A stretch of DNA of 64,000 nucleotides from Pseudomonas versuta (GCF_001294575.1 NZ_CP012676.1:1364001-1428000); one strand, 5' to 3'. Shown: positions 50,433 through 59,738, numbered from the stretch's first letter. The notes: generated from the letters alone by a model not told the origin. Program-made: numbers and translations.

Positions 50433-51209
50433 GTGAACAGTGCAGCCCCCACCGCAACCCATTCCGCCTTTCACACCCGTCTCGAGGCGGGGATCGCTGA
50501 GCTTGTGATCGACCGGCCACCGGTCAATGCCCTCAATAGCCAGGAATGGCTGGATCTGGCACGTACCCTCGAATCCCTGGGGCAGGACCCGCAGGTGCGG
50601 GTCATCGTGATTCGTGCCGATGGCCGCGGATTCTGTGCCGGCGTCGATATCAAGGAACTGGACGCCCACCCCGAGCGAATCGTGGCCGTCAATGCGGGCA
50701 ACTACGCGACCTTCAAGGCTGTGCATCGCAACCCGGTGCCGGTCATCGTGGCGGTGCATGGCTATGTACTGGGGGGCGGGATTGGTATTACCGGCGCCGC
50801 CGACATCGTGGTGGCGTCCGATTGCGCAACGTTTGCCCTGCCTGAAGTAGACCGCGGCGCCATGGGCGGCGGTGCGCATTTGCAACGCCTGTTCCCGGTG
50901 CAAAAGGTTCGTTATCTGTTTTTCACCGGCGACAAGATCGGCGCGGTCGAGGCCCAGCAGTACGGCTTTATCGAGCGGGTAGTGCCCCGTGAACAATTGC
51001 GCGAAACCGCATTGCAGATCGCCCGCAAGATCGCCAGCAAAAGCCCGGACATGATCCGCATCGCCAAAGAGGCGTTGAACGGCATCGAAGACGGCAACCT
51101 GGAAGACAAATACCGCTGGGAGCAGGGCTTCACGCTCCAGGCATACAACAGCGCGGACTCTGCCGAAACCCGGCGTGCCTTTGTTGAAAAACGCGACGCC
51201 ACGTTCTGA
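50433..51209 (+). CDS. Enoyl-CoA hydratase/hydrolase, EchA20-like (steroid ring-D opening)
   Basis: A 258-residue crotonase-family protein. Oxyanion-hole segments are ADGRGFCAGVDIKEL and GYVLGGGIGITGAADIVVAS; ATFALPEVDRGAMGGGAHLQRLFP follows. The pattern GRGF.AGVDIKE, LPEVxRGAxG and YRxEQGFTxxxN closely resembles mycobacterial EchA20, which hydrolyses ring D of the HIP-derived CoA ester. It opens the plus-strand operon and ends ten bases before an acyl-CoA dehydrogenase gene. Crotonase fold certain; EchA20 role inferred. Confidence 0.85.
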   Translation: MNSAAPTATHSAFHTRLEAGIAELVIDRPPVNALNSQEWLDLARTLESLGQDPQVRVIVIRADGRGFCAGVDIKELDAHPERIVAVNAGNYATFKAVHRNPVPVIVAVHGYVLGGGIGITGAADIVVASDCATFALPEVDRGAMGGGAHLQRLFPVQKVRYLFFTGDKIGAVEAQQYGFIERVVPREQLRETALQIARKIASKSPDMIRIAKEALNGIEDGNLEDKYRWEQGFTLQAYNSADSAETRRAFVEKRDATF

Positions 51210-51219
51210 GGAGCTGACG

Positions 51220-52374
51220 ATGGACCTGACTTACTCCCCCAAGCAAAAGGCCTTTCGCCAGGAGGTGCGCCACTGGTTGGCGGCTAACCTGCCGTCCGAG
51301 CCATTGGCGAGTTACGACACCCGCGAAGGGTTCGAGCAGCACCGTCAGTGGGAAGCCAAGTTGTTCGACAGCCGCTTCTCAATGGTGATGTGGCCGACCG
51401 CGTTGGGCGGGCGTGGCTGTGACCTGATCGAGTGGCTGATTTTCGAAGAGGAATACTACGGCGCCAATGCGCCGATGCGGGTCAATCAGAATGGCCAGTT
51501 ATTACTGGGCCCGACCTTGATGGAATTTGGCACCGAGGCGCAAAAGAAGCGCTTTTTGCCGCGCATGGCGGCCAGTGCCGACATGTGGGCCCAGGGCTGG
51601 TCCGAACCCAATGCCGGTTCCGACATGGCGGCCATCACCAGCAAGGCCACCCGCGACGGTGACAGCTATGTGCTCAATGGCCAGAAAACCTGGTCGACCC
51701 GCGCCATCTTTGCTGACTGGCTGTTCGGTCTGTTTCGCAGCGACCCCACCTCCAGCCGCCATCACGGCCTGTCATTCGTGATGGTGCCGCTCAATGCACC
51801 GGGCGTCACCGTACGTGCGATCAAGGCTTTGAACGGCAAGGACGCATTTGCCGAAGTGTTCTTCGATGACGTGCGCATCCCCCTGGAAAACCGTATCGGT
51901 GACGAAGGGCAGGGCTGGAACGTGGCGATGGCCACTGCCGGTTTTGAACGCGGTTTGCTGTTGCGTTCACCGGCGCGGTTTCAGTACACCGCCCGCAAGC
52001 TGGTGGAGCTGTACCAGGCCAATCGTGCCGGCGCCGACCGTGATCCGAGCCTTGGCGAAGCGGTCTGCAAAGCCTGGTCGGACGCCCAGGCCTATGCCTT
52101 GTCCGCCTATCACACGGTTGGCCGCCTGAGCCGCGGTGCGCAGATTGGTCCCGAATCGAGCACCAACAAAATCATCTGGTCGGAACTGGATTTGCGCATG
52201 CACGAAACCGCCATGCGGATACTGGGTGCCAATGGCGAACTGACCGGCAAATCGGCAGACGGCCACGACTGGCTGGAGGGCTTCCTGTTTGCCCAGGCCG
52301 GGCCGATCTATGCCGGAACCAACGAGATTCAGCGCAACATCATTGCCGAGCGCATGCTCGGCCTGCCGAAGTGA
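51220..52374 (+). CDS. Acyl-CoA dehydrogenase (steroid C/D-ring type)
   Basis: A 384-residue flavoprotein dehydrogenase. FEEEYYGANAPMRVNQNGQLLLGPTLMEFG, WAQGWSEPNAGSDMAAI and the C-terminal YAGTNEIQRNIIAERMLG are typical. It resembles the FadE31/32/33 group of the KstR2 regulon. GAGGAG at 51208 sets ATG 51220. The next gene, another dehydrogenase, follows eight bases after its stop, suggesting a two-subunit enzyme. Confidence 0.84.
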   Translation: MDLTYSPKQKAFRQEVRHWLAANLPSEPLASYDTREGFEQHRQWEAKLFDSRFSMVMWPTALGGRGCDLIEWLIFEEEYYGANAPMRVNQNGQLLLGPTLMEFGTEAQKKRFLPRMAASADMWAQGWSEPNAGSDMAAITSKATRDGDSYVLNGQKTWSTRAIFADWLFGLFRSDPTSSRHHGLSFVMVPLNAPGVTVRAIKALNGKDAFAEVFFDDVRIPLENRIGDEGQGWNVAMATAGFERGLLLRSPARFQYTARKLVELYQANRAGADRDPSLGEAVCKAWSDAQAYALSAYHTVGRLSRGAQIGPESSTNKIIWSELDLRMHETAMRILGANGELTGKSADGHDWLEGFLFAQAGPIYAGTNEIQRNIIAERMLGLPK

Positions 52375-52382
52375 GGCCGGGT

Positions 52383-53441
52383 ATGGACTTTACCTTTACC
52401 GATGACCAGCAAACCTTCCGCGAAGCCATCAGCCGTTTCTTGATGACCGAAGCCGCACCGGAAATGCTTCGTGAAATCTGGGAGACCGACGTCGGCCGCT
52501 CGCCGGATTTGCGCAACAAAATTGCCGAGCAGGGCCTGACCGCGCTGTCGGTGCCCGAAGCCTTCGGCGGGCTGGGCATGGACGATGTGGCCTGGGCCCT
52601 GATGACTCAGGAGCTGGGCTACTACGCCATCCCTGACTCTCTGGGCGACACCGCTTATGTCGCCAGTGCACTGATTGCGCAACTGGCAGCCGACACCCCG
52701 CAACGCGGCGAATGGCTGGAGCGCATTGCCGAAGGCAGCCTGCGGGTTGCCATTGGCCACCCGGTCAACCCGCTGGTGGCGGACGCCGCCCATGCCGACC
52801 TGCTGCTGTTGGCCCATGGCGATGAAGTCCACGCCGTGCCCCGCAGCCAGGTCGATGTACAAGCCCACAGCAGCATTGATGCGTCCCGGCGCCTGGCGCA
52901 AGTCAGCTGGCAACCGGGCCCCGCCACATTGGTGGCCGAAGGTCAGCTCGGTCGTGAACTGTGGGCGCAGACCCTCAACCGTGGCGCCTTGCTGGTGGCC
53001 GGGCAACTGGTCGGCCTGGCCCAGCGCATGCTCGATTTGTCAGTGGATTACGCCGCCCAGCGCAAGCAGTTCGGCAAGCCGATTGGCAGTTTTCAGGCGG
53101 TCAAGCATCACCTGGCCGATGTCGCCACCCAGCTCGAGTTCGCCAAGCCGGTGCTGTATCGCGCCGCTTACGCTCTGGCCCACGGCGAGAAAAACGCCGG
53201 GGTATGGGTGTCCCAGGCGCGTCTGGCCTGTTGCGAAGCCAGCTGGCTGGCGGCCCGCCACGGCATTCAGGTGCACGGTGCCATGGGATACACCTGGGAA
53301 GTCGACCTGCAAATGTTCATGAAAAGGGCCTGGGCGCTGGATAACGCCTGGGGTGATCGCGCCCTGCATAAAACCCGGGTGGCCGAACATGTACTCAGTG
53401 GCGCCACGCCTTTGGGCCCTGGCCATACCTTCGAGGATTGA
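52383..53441 (+). CDS. Acyl-CoA dehydrogenase, partner-subunit type
   Basis: A 352-residue acyl-CoA dehydrogenase, shorter than the classic family. N-terminal FTFTDDQQTFREAISRFL, middle YAAQRKQFGKPIGSFQAVKHHLADV and C-terminal QVHGAMGYTWEVDLQMFMKRAWAL are recognisable. The C-terminus is of the partner type seen in heteromeric steroid acyl-CoA dehydrogenases. GTGAGG at 52371 precedes ATG 52383. It is tightly packed between the larger subunit gene and the FadA6-like gene. Confidence 0.83.
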   Translation: MDFTFTDDQQTFREAISRFLMTEAAPEMLREIWETDVGRSPDLRNKIAEQGLTALSVPEAFGGLGMDDVAWALMTQELGYYAIPDSLGDTAYVASALIAQLAADTPQRGEWLERIAEGSLRVAIGHPVNPLVADAAHADLLLLAHGDEVHAVPRSQVDVQAHSSIDASRRLAQVSWQPGPATLVAEGQLGRELWAQTLNRGALLVAGQLVGLAQRMLDLSVDYAAQRKQFGKPIGSFQAVKHHLADVATQLEFAKPVLYRAAYALAHGEKNAGVWVSQARLACCEASWLAARHGIQVHGAMGYTWEVDLQMFMKRAWALDNAWGDRALHKTRVAEHVLSGATPLGPGHTFED

Positions 53442-53444
53442 TTG

Positions 53445-54596
53445 ATGCCCCAAGCCTATATTGTTGATGCCTTGCGCAGCCCGACCGGCAGGCGCAAGGG
53501 CGGTCTGGCCCATGTCCACGCGATGGACCTGGGCGCCCATGTGCTCAAGGCGTTGGTTGAGCGCAACCAGATTCCGGCCGACGAATACGACGACGTGATC
53601 TTTGGCTGTGTCGATACCATTGGCTCGCAAGCGGGAGATATTGCCCGCACCAGCTGGCTGGCCGCCGGTTTGCCGCTCAATGTGCCCGGCACCACCATTG
53701 ATCGTCAGTGCGGCTCGTCGCAACAGGCGCTGCACTTTGCCGCCCAGGCGGTGATGAGTGGCACCCAGGATGTGATCGCGGTGGGCGGTGTGCAAACCAT
53801 GACCCAGATCCCGATTTCCTCGGCGATGCTGGCCGGGCAGGCACTGGGTTTCAGCGATCCGTTTTCCGGCAGCAAGGGCTGGCAGGCGCGCTTTGGCAAC
53901 CAATCGGTCAACCAGTTTTATGCGGCGCAGCGAATAGCCGACCACTGGGATATCAGCCGCCAGCAGATGGAAGCCTACGCGCTGGAAAGCCATCGCCGGG
54001 CACTGGATGCCATCGCCGGGCGCCGCTTCGTCAATGAAATCGTGCCCTGCGAAGGGGTGTGGGACGATGAAACACCGCGCCACACTAGTCTGGCCAAAAT
54101 GGCCGAACTGGAGCCGGTGTCTGCCGAGTTCCCTTCGATTACCGCAGCGGTTTCCAGCCAGACCTGCGACGCCTCGGCGGCCTTGCTGGTGGTCTCGGAA
54201 GCGGCGCTCAAGCGCTACAACCTGACGCCTCGGGCACGGATCCATCATCTCTCGGTGCTCGGCGACGACCCGATCTGGCACCTCACGGCACCCATTGCCG
54301 CGACCCGTGCCGCGCTGAAAAAAGCCGGCATGAACATCAACGACATCGACTTGGTGGAAATCAACGAAGCCTTTGCCTCGGTGGTCATGGCCTGGGCCAA
54401 AGAGCTGGATTACGACCCGGCCAGGACCAACGCCAATGGCGGGGCGATCGCCCTGGGCCATCCGCTGGGTGCCAGCGGCGCACGGTTGATGACCAGCCTG
54501 CTGCACCAGCTTGAGCGCAGTGGCGGCCGTTACGGCTTGCAGACCATGTGCGAAGGCGGCGGGCAAGCCAACGTGACCATCATTGAGCGTCTCTAG
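53445..54596 (+). CDS. Thiolase, FadA6-like
   Basis: A 383-residue acetyl-CoA acyltransferase. The nucleophile is Cys89 in DRQCGSSQQAL; EINEAFA, GGAIALGHPLGASGARL and QTMCEGGGQANVTIIERL carry the other active-site residues. From the N-terminal DVIFGCVDTIGSQAGDIARTSWLAAG to the C-terminus it closely matches mycobacterial FadA6 as I recall it, the thiolase of steroid C/D-ring breakdown. The preceding TTG/ATG overlap (TTGATG) gives ATG 53445. Same operon as the EchA20-like gene. Confidence 0.87.
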   Translation: MPQAYIVDALRSPTGRRKGGLAHVHAMDLGAHVLKALVERNQIPADEYDDVIFGCVDTIGSQAGDIARTSWLAAGLPLNVPGTTIDRQCGSSQQALHFAAQAVMSGTQDVIAVGGVQTMTQIPISSAMLAGQALGFSDPFSGSKGWQARFGNQSVNQFYAAQRIADHWDISRQQMEAYALESHRRALDAIAGRRFVNEIVPCEGVWDDETPRHTSLAKMAELEPVSAEFPSITAAVSSQTCDASAALLVVSEAALKRYNLTPRARIHHLSVLGDDPIWHLTAPIAATRAALKKAGMNINDIDLVEINEAFASVVMAWAKELDYDPARTNANGGAIALGHPLGASGARLMTSLLHQLERSGGRYGLQTMCEGGGQANVTIIERL

Positions 54597-54606
54597 GAGC
54601 ATTGAC

Positions 54607-55485
54607 ATGGCAATTTGTGCAAACCGTACCGTGATCATCACCGGCGCTGGCGGCGGCCTGGGCCGCGCCTATGCGCTGGCTTTCGCCGGGCAGGGCGCCA
54701 ATGTGGTGGTCAACGACATACGTCGCGAAGCAGCAGAAGACGTGGTGGCCGAAATTCGCGAGGCTGGTGGCCAGGCCATCGCCAACGCCGATGACATCAC
54801 CACTGTAGCCACCGCTCAGCACATCGTTGATGCCGCTCTGGCGGCATTTGGCGAAGTGCATGTACTGGTCAACAACGCGGGCATTTTGCGCGACCGGATG
54901 TTTATCAGCCTGAGTGAAGACGACTGGGACGCAGTGATGCGGGTCCATCTCAAAGGCCACTTCTGCCTGGCCAATATCCTCGGTAAACGCTGGCGTGACC
55001 TGGCCAAGGCCGGCCAGCCGGTGGCCGCGCGCATCATCAACACCAGCTCCGGGGCCGGCTTGCAGGGCTCGGTGGGGCAGTCCAACTACAGCGCTGCCAA
55101 AGGCGGAATTGCCGCCTTGACCCTGGTGCAGGCGGCTGAACTGGCGCGCTACGGGGTGACCGTCAATGCACTGGCCCCGGCGGCCCGTACATCGATGACC
55201 GAAAGCGCGATGCCGGACGTGGTGAAAAAGCCTGACGACGGCGGCTTCGACGCCTGGGCCCCGGAAAACGTCGCACCGCTGGTGGTGTGGCTGGGCAGCA
55301 GCCTGTCGAGTCATGTGACCGGGCAAATCATCGAAAGCCAGGGCGGCCGATTGTCCCTGGGCGATGGCTGGCGTACCGGCGTGACCCGGGACAAGGGCGC
55401 GCAATGGCAGCCCGAAGAAGTGGGTGTAGCCATGGCCCAGATCCTCGCCGAAGCCCCCGCCCCGCAGCGGGTCTGGGGTAGCTGA
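54607..55485 (+). CDS. SDR-family 3-hydroxyacyl-CoA dehydrogenase-like (Rv3548c type)
   Basis: A 292-residue short-chain dehydrogenase. TGAGGGLGRAYALAFAGQGANVVVND is the NAD site with Asp for NAD preference; NNAGILRDRM, NTSSGAGLQGSVGQSNYSAAKGG hold Ser, Tyr and Lys; LAPAARTSMTE follows. It resembles the N-terminal domain of peroxisomal multifunctional enzyme 2 and Rv3548c, which lies beside echA20 in the mycobacterial C/D-ring cluster. AGGAGC before ATG 54607 fixes the start. It is the last gene before a REP pair. Confidence 0.83.
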   Translation: MAICANRTVIITGAGGGLGRAYALAFAGQGANVVVNDIRREAAEDVVAEIREAGGQAIANADDITTVATAQHIVDAALAAFGEVHVLVNNAGILRDRMFISLSEDDWDAVMRVHLKGHFCLANILGKRWRDLAKAGQPVAARIINTSSGAGLQGSVGQSNYSAAKGGIAALTLVQAAELARYGVTVNALAPAARTSMTESAMPDVVKKPDDGGFDAWAPENVAPLVVWLGSSLSSHVTGQIIESQGGRLSLGDGWRTGVTRDKGAQWQPEEVGVAMAQILAEAPAPQRVWGS

Positions 55486-55495
55486 CACGAATGCC

Positions 55496-55586
55496 CCTGT
55501 GGGAGCTGGCTTGCCAGCGATGCAGGCAACCCGGTGTAGCTCAATATCCGGGTGATCCAATCGCTGGCAAGCCAGCTCCTACAAGG
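55496..55586. repeat. REP pair between SDR and ipdF-like genes
   Basis: GGGAGCTGGCTTGCCAGCGAT at 55501-55521 and its inverted partner ATCGCTGGCAAGCCAGCTCC at 55560-55579 form a BIME-like unit of the same sub-type as the variant unit at 47841. Confidence 0.8.
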
Positions 55587-55625
55587 TTGCGCATGTTGTT
55601 TCGTTAGAACAAGAGAATTTCTGCC

Positions 55626-56411
55626 ATGAGACAAGCTCCTCCTTACGTGCCGGGTCACCAGTTGCTGGCCGGCAAGTCGATTTTGATTACCGCCGCCGCC
55701 GGTGCCGGTATCGGTTATGCCGCTGCCAAACGCTGCGCCGAAGAAGGCTGCCGCGCCCTGATGATTTCTGATATCCACCCGCGTCGCCTCGAAGAAGCGG
55801 TTGAGCGTCTCAAGGCTGAAACCGGGTTGCAGGCGGTGTACGGGCAGCTGTGCAACGTCACCGTCGAAGCCGATGTACAAGCCCTGGTGGCAGCCGCTGA
55901 AGAAGCACTGGGCGGGGTCGACGTGCTGATCAATAACGCCGGGCTTGGCGGCCAGGTTCGGCTCACCGAAATGACCGATCAACAATGGTCTTCGGTGCTC
56001 GACATCACCCTGACCGGCACCATGCGCATGACCCGCGCCATGCTCCCGCACATGGAGCGCCGGGGCGCTGGCGCCATCGTCAACAACGCCTCGGTGCTGG
56101 GCTGGCGTGCGCAAAAGGAACAGGCCCACTACGCCGCGGCCAAGGCCGGGGTCATGGCCCTGACCCGTTGCAGCGCGCTGGAAGCCGCGGAGAGCGGGGT
56201 GCGGATCAACGCCGTGGCGCCGTCGATCGCCCTGCACGACTTTCTGAAAAAAGCCTCCAGCAGCGAACTGCTGGAACAGCTCACCAGCCGCGAAGCCTTT
56301 GGCCGCGCCGCTGAGGTCTGGGAAGTGGCCAACGTGATGGTGTTTTTGGCCAGCGACTATGCCTCGTACATGGTGGGCGAAGTGCTGCCCGTCAGTTCGC
56401 AACAGGCTTGA
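55626..56411 (+). CDS. ipdF: IpdF-like SDR (steroid C/D-ring 5-hydroxy dehydrogenase)
   Basis: A 261-residue short-chain dehydrogenase with an unusual cofactor motif TAAAGAGIGYAAAKRC in place of TGxxxGIG. INNAGLGGQVRLTEMTDQQW, IVNNASVLGWRAQKEQ, HYAAAKAGVMALTRC and the C-terminal SSSELLEQLTSREAFGRAAE, YASYMVGEVLPVSSQQA match actinobacterial IpdF almost motif for motif as I recall it. IpdF oxidises the 5-hydroxyl of 5-OH-HIP-CoA in steroid degradation. This gene is the strongest single marker for the role of the cluster. Gene follows a REP pair and starts an ipdF-maoC-thiolase run. Confidence 0.88.
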   Translation: MRQAPPYVPGHQLLAGKSILITAAAGAGIGYAAAKRCAEEGCRALMISDIHPRRLEEAVERLKAETGLQAVYGQLCNVTVEADVQALVAAAEEALGGVDVLINNAGLGGQVRLTEMTDQQWSSVLDITLTGTMRMTRAMLPHMERRGAGAIVNNASVLGWRAQKEQAHYAAAKAGVMALTRCSALEAAESGVRINAVAPSIALHDFLKKASSSELLEQLTSREAFGRAAEVWEVANVMVFLASDYASYMVGEVLPVSSQQA

Positions 56412-56420
56412 GGTGAGGCA

Positions 56421-56891
56421 ATGAGCACGCTATTTAGCAGCGCCGGGCAGTTACTCGCCGCGCAAGGGCTGGATCTGGGACGCACCGACTGGCTGCTGCT
56501 GACCCAGGAGCGGATCGATCTGTTTGCCGAGGCGACGGGCGATCACCAGTGGATTCATGTTGACCCCGTACGCGCCGCCAGCGGCCCCTTTGGTGCCTGC
56601 ATTGCCCACGGCTACCTGACCCTGGCGCTGGCCAATCTGTTTATGCCGCAGTTGATGCAGTTCGCCAATCTGGCCATGGGCGTCAATTACGGCAGCGACC
56701 GGCTGCGCTTCCCGGCGGCGGTCAAAGTCGGTTCCCGAGTACGCGGGCATGGCCAGATCGTGGGGGTCGAAGTCATGGGCAGTGCACTGCAGGTGGTGGT
56801 GCGCATCAGCGTCGAAATCGAGGGCAGCGAGCGCCCCGGCTGCGTGGTGGACACCATCAGCCGCTACACCTTCAACCCTATTGAACAGTGA
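56421..56891 (+). CDS. MaoC-like (R)-specific enoyl-CoA hydratase
   Basis: A 156-residue single hotdog-domain protein. The catalytic dyad motif is ATGDHQWIHVDPVRAASGPFG with Asp and His in the usual spacing, and IAHGYLTLALANLFMP completes the hydratase-2 pattern. It would hydrate an unsaturated acyl-CoA in the steroid block. It begins ten bases after the ipdF-like stop and ends ten bases before the thiolase. Confidence 0.87.
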   Translation: MSTLFSSAGQLLAAQGLDLGRTDWLLLTQERIDLFAEATGDHQWIHVDPVRAASGPFGACIAHGYLTLALANLFMPQLMQFANLAMGVNYGSDRLRFPAAVKVGSRVRGHGQIVGVEVMGSALQVVVRISVEIEGSERPGCVVDTISRYTFNPIEQ

Positions 56892-56900
56892 GCCTTGTAC

Positions 56901-58109
56901 ATGAATTTAAATGACGTTGTGATCGTCTCCACGGCCCGCACCGCGCTGAGCAAATCCTTTCGCGGTTCGTTCAACGACACCGAAGCGCCGGTGCTCGGCG
57001 GCCATGTAGTGCGTGCGGTAGTTGAGCGCGCCGGTATCGAGCCGGGCTCGGTAGAAGATGTGATCATGGGCGCCGCGGCACAACAGGGCACCCAGAGCTA
57101 TAACATCGGCCGCCTGTGCGCCAATACCGGGGGGTTGCCCAATACGGTGCCGGGCATGGCGATTGACCGCATGTGTGCCTCGGGGTTGATGAGCATCGGC
57201 GTGGCCGCCAAAGGGATCATGACCGGCGAAATGTCGATTGCCGTCGCCGGCGGTGTCGAGTCGCTGTCCCTGACCCAGAACAAATACAAGAACACCTACC
57301 GCGCCCAGTCCGAAGCAGTGCTGCAATGCATGCCCACCGCGTACATTCCGATGCTTGAGACGGCCGAAATCGTGGCCCGTCGTTACAACATCAGCCGTGA
57401 AGTGCAGGACCAGTACTCCCTGCAAAGCCAGCAGCGCACAGCAGCTGCCCAGGCGGGCGGGCTGTTCGCCGATGAAATCGTGCCTTTGGCTGCGCGCAAG
57501 CTGCTGTTCGACAAAGAAGGCAAGCCCAGCGGTTATCAGGACGTGATTGCCGATCGCGACGAGTGCAATCGTCCGTCAACCACCCTTGAGGATCTGGCGG
57601 CCCTTAAACCGGTCTGGAAAGACGGCAAGTGGGTGCAGCAGGGCGAGTTCATCACTGCGGGCAACGCCTCGCAATTTTCCGATGGTGCCGCGGCCGTGCT
57701 GCTGATGAGCCGTGCCGAAGCCAGGCAACGCGGGATCGAAGCGCTGGGCACCTATCGCGGGATAGCCGTGAGTGGTTGTGCACCGGAAGAAATGGGCATT
57801 GGCCCGGTGTTTGCGATTCCCAAATTGCTCAAGCGCTTTGGCCTGACCGTGTCCGACATCGACCTGTGGGAGATCAACGAAGCGTTTGCCTGCCAGGTGG
57901 TGTACTGCCGTGATTTTCTGGAAATCCCCAATGACCGCCTGAATGTGAATGGCGGGGCGATTTCCATTGGCCATCCGTTTGGCATGTCGGGAGCGCGGAT
58001 GGTGGGCCACAGCCTGCTGGAAGGCCGCCGCCGTGGCGCCCGGTTTGTCGTGGTCGCCATGTGCATCGGCGGCGGAATGGGCGCGGCGGGACTGTTTGAA
58101 TTGAATTGA
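56901..58109 (+). CDS. Thiolase family protein (acetyl-CoA acyltransferase)
   Basis: A 402-residue thiolase. Nucleophile Cys92 in [12 protein letters not shown], then [33 protein letters not shown] and [13 protein letters not shown]. The Phe in GHPFG is the common bacterial type and the enzyme differs clearly from the FadA6-like one. It may carry out thiolysis of a steroid side chain or of a linear product after ring opening. A TTG at 56895 is in frame but ATG 56901 is preferred. Confidence 0.86.
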   Translation: MNLNDVVIVSTARTALSKSFRGSFNDTEAPVLGGHVVRAVVERAGIEPGSVEDVIMGAAAQQGTQSYNIGRLCANTGGLPNTVPGMAIDRMCASGLMSIGVAAKGIMTGEMSIAVAGGVESLSLTQNKYKNTYRAQSEAVLQCMPTAYIPMLETAEIVARRYNISREVQDQYSLQSQQRTAAAQAGGLFADEIVPLAARKLLFDKEGKPSGYQDVIADRDECNRPSTTLEDLAALKPVWKDGKWVQQGEFITAGNASQFSDGAAAVLLMSRAEARQRGIEALGTYRGIAVSGCAPEEMGIGPVFAIPKLLKRFGLTVSDIDLWEINEAFACQVVYCRDFLEIPNDRLNVNGGAISIGHPFGMSGARMVGHSLLEGRRRGARFVVVAMCIGGGMGAAGLFELN

Positions 58110-58134
58110 AACCGGGCCTGGTACCGGACCTGGA

Positions 58135-58209
58135 CCTGTAGGAGCGAGCTTGCTCGCGAGCTCTTCATAGCCACATGGAAAATCTCGCGAGCAAGCTCGC
58201 GCCTACAGG
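58135..58209. repeat. REP pair after the thiolase gene
   Basis: TGTAGGAGCGAGCTTGCTCGCGAG at 58137-58160 (first 20 bases are the REP core) and the inverted CTCGCGAGCAAGCTCGCGCC at 58184-58203. Likely transcript end of the ipdF-maoC-thiolase run. Confidence 0.8.
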
Positions 58210-58314
58210 AAAAGCAGAAATCATACGCCTGGGTTATGGGAGACATGTTTGGTAACGCTTTTTGCGACCTGTGGGGTATAACGCCTTATGGCTTTTCAAT
58301 AAGGACATCCCGTT

Positions 58315-59670
58315 ATGCAAACCCCTTCACAAAGGCCGCTGTGGCAGATCTACCTGATCTTTCTGGCACCGATGGTGCTGTCCAATTTCCTGCAGGGGTT
58401 TTCCGGCACCCTGAACGGTATTTATATCGGGCAAATGCTGGGTACTCAGGCACTGGCGGCAGTGTCGGGAATGTTTCCCGTGCTGTTCTTCTTTATTGCC
58501 CTGGTGATCGGCCTGGGCGCCGGTGCCTCGGTGTTGATCGGTCAGGCCTGGGGCGCCCGCGAGACGTCGATGGTCAAGCAGATCACCGGGGCCACCTTGA
58601 CCCTTGGCGCGTTGGTCGGGCTGATCGCTGCGGTGCTGGGCAGTGTGTTTGCCAGACCGGCCATGCAGGCCCTGGGCACTCCGCCTGATGTGCTGGATGA
58701 AGCGGTCGGTTATGCCCAGGTGATGATGCTGATCCTGCCGCTGCTGATGGTGTTCATTCTGTTTACCCAGCTGCTGCGCGGCGTGAGCGATACCGTGTCG
58801 CCATTGCTGGCCCTGATGGTGTCGACGGCCGTAGGCCTGTTACTCACGCCTGCCTTGATCAAGGGCTGGGTCGGGCTGGCGCCGATGGGCATTCAGAGTG
58901 CGGCGCTGGCCGGTCTGGTGGGTAACGCGCTGGCCATGCTGTTTCTGGTGTATCGCCTGCGTCATAAAAACAGTGTGATGGCGCCGGATCGCGAGCTGTG
59001 GGCTGCGTTGCGGTTGAACCGGGAGATTCTGGGCAAGGTGTTGCGCATCGGTTTGCCGACCGGAGTGCAGATGGTGGTGTTGTCGCTCTCGGAGCTGGTG
59101 ATTCTGGCACTGGTCAACAGCCACGGCTCCCAGGCCACGGCCGCTTATGGTGCGGTGACCCAGATCGTCAACTACGTGCAGTTTCCGGCGCTGTCGATTG
59201 CCATCACGGCCTCGATCCTTGGTGCCCAGGCCATCGGGGCCGGGCACCTGGAGCGCATCGGGCCGATCCTGCGCACGGGCATGCTGATCAACCTGTGCCT
59301 GACCGGTGCCCTGATCGTGCTGGGCTATGCGTTGTCGGACTGGCTGCTGGGGCTGTTCATTACCGACGTCGATGCGCGGATCCGGGCCGAGCACCTGTTG
59401 CACATCATGCTGTGGAGCATTCTGGTATTCGGTTTCCAGGCGGTGATAGGCGGGATCATGCGTGCCAGCGGGGTGGTGCTGGTGCCGATGGGCATCACGA
59501 TTTTCTGCGTGTTGTGTATCGAGCTGCCGGTGGCCTATGCCCTGGATGCCCACTTCGGCCTTGAGGGCGTGTGGATGGCCTTCCCGGTAACCTACCTGGC
59601 CATGCTGGGGTTGCAGACCGCGTATTACCGGCTGGTATGGCGGCACAAGCAGATCCAGCGCCTGGTCTGA
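58315..59670 (+). CDS. MATE-family efflux transporter
   Basis: A 451-residue inner-membrane protein with 12 hydrophobic segments and the MATE pattern: FSGTLNGIYIGQMLGTQALAAVSGMFPVLFF, GASVLIGQAWGARE in the first half and TAAYGAVTQIVNYVQFPALSIAITASILGAQAIGAG in the second. It exports cationic drugs or metabolites using Na+ or H+ gradients. AAGGACATCCC precedes the ATG. It sits between catabolic and RND genes, separated from both by REP elements, so it may be an independent unit. Confidence 0.88.
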   Translation: MQTPSQRPLWQIYLIFLAPMVLSNFLQGFSGTLNGIYIGQMLGTQALAAVSGMFPVLFFFIALVIGLGAGASVLIGQAWGARETSMVKQITGATLTLGALVGLIAAVLGSVFARPAMQALGTPPDVLDEAVGYAQVMMLILPLLMVFILFTQLLRGVSDTVSPLLALMVSTAVGLLLTPALIKGWVGLAPMGIQSAALAGLVGNALAMLFLVYRLRHKNSVMAPDRELWAALRLNREILGKVLRIGLPTGVQMVVLSLSELVILALVNSHGSQATAAYGAVTQIVNYVQFPALSIAITASILGAQAIGAGHLERIGPILRTGMLINLCLTGALIVLGYALSDWLLGLFITDVDARIRAEHLLHIMLWSILVFGFQAVIGGIMRASGVVLVPMGITIFCVLCIELPVAYALDAHFGLEGVWMAFPVTYLAMLGLQTAYYRLVWRHKQIQRLV

Positions 59671-59681
59671 CCCCCGTAACC

Positions 59682-59707
59682 CTGTAGGAGCGAGCTCGCT
59701 CCTACAG
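59682..59707. repeat. 26-bp perfect REP palindrome
   Basis: The arms CTGTAGGAGCGAG and CTCGCTCCTACAG are exact reverse complements with no loop. It follows the MATE stop by 11 bases and is a single, unusually perfect REP unit that could end transcription from the MATE gene. Confidence 0.8.
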
Positions 59708-59720
59708 TGAGTCATCCGGG

Positions 59721-59738
59721 CTAGGCCATTTGGACGAT
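59721..59738 (+). promoter_or_regulatory. Candidate LuxR-family operator, copy R2
   Basis: CTAGGCCA-TT-TGGACGAT, the best palindrome of the four copies, 145 bases before the YCF48-RND operon. As at R1, an ATAATAAAAA stretch lies about 95 bases downstream. Confidence 0.6.

Noticed and set aside
59682..59707. Simple rho-independent terminator
   Set aside because: The palindrome has no loop and no T-run, and its sequence matches REP units in the window, so it is listed as a repeat.
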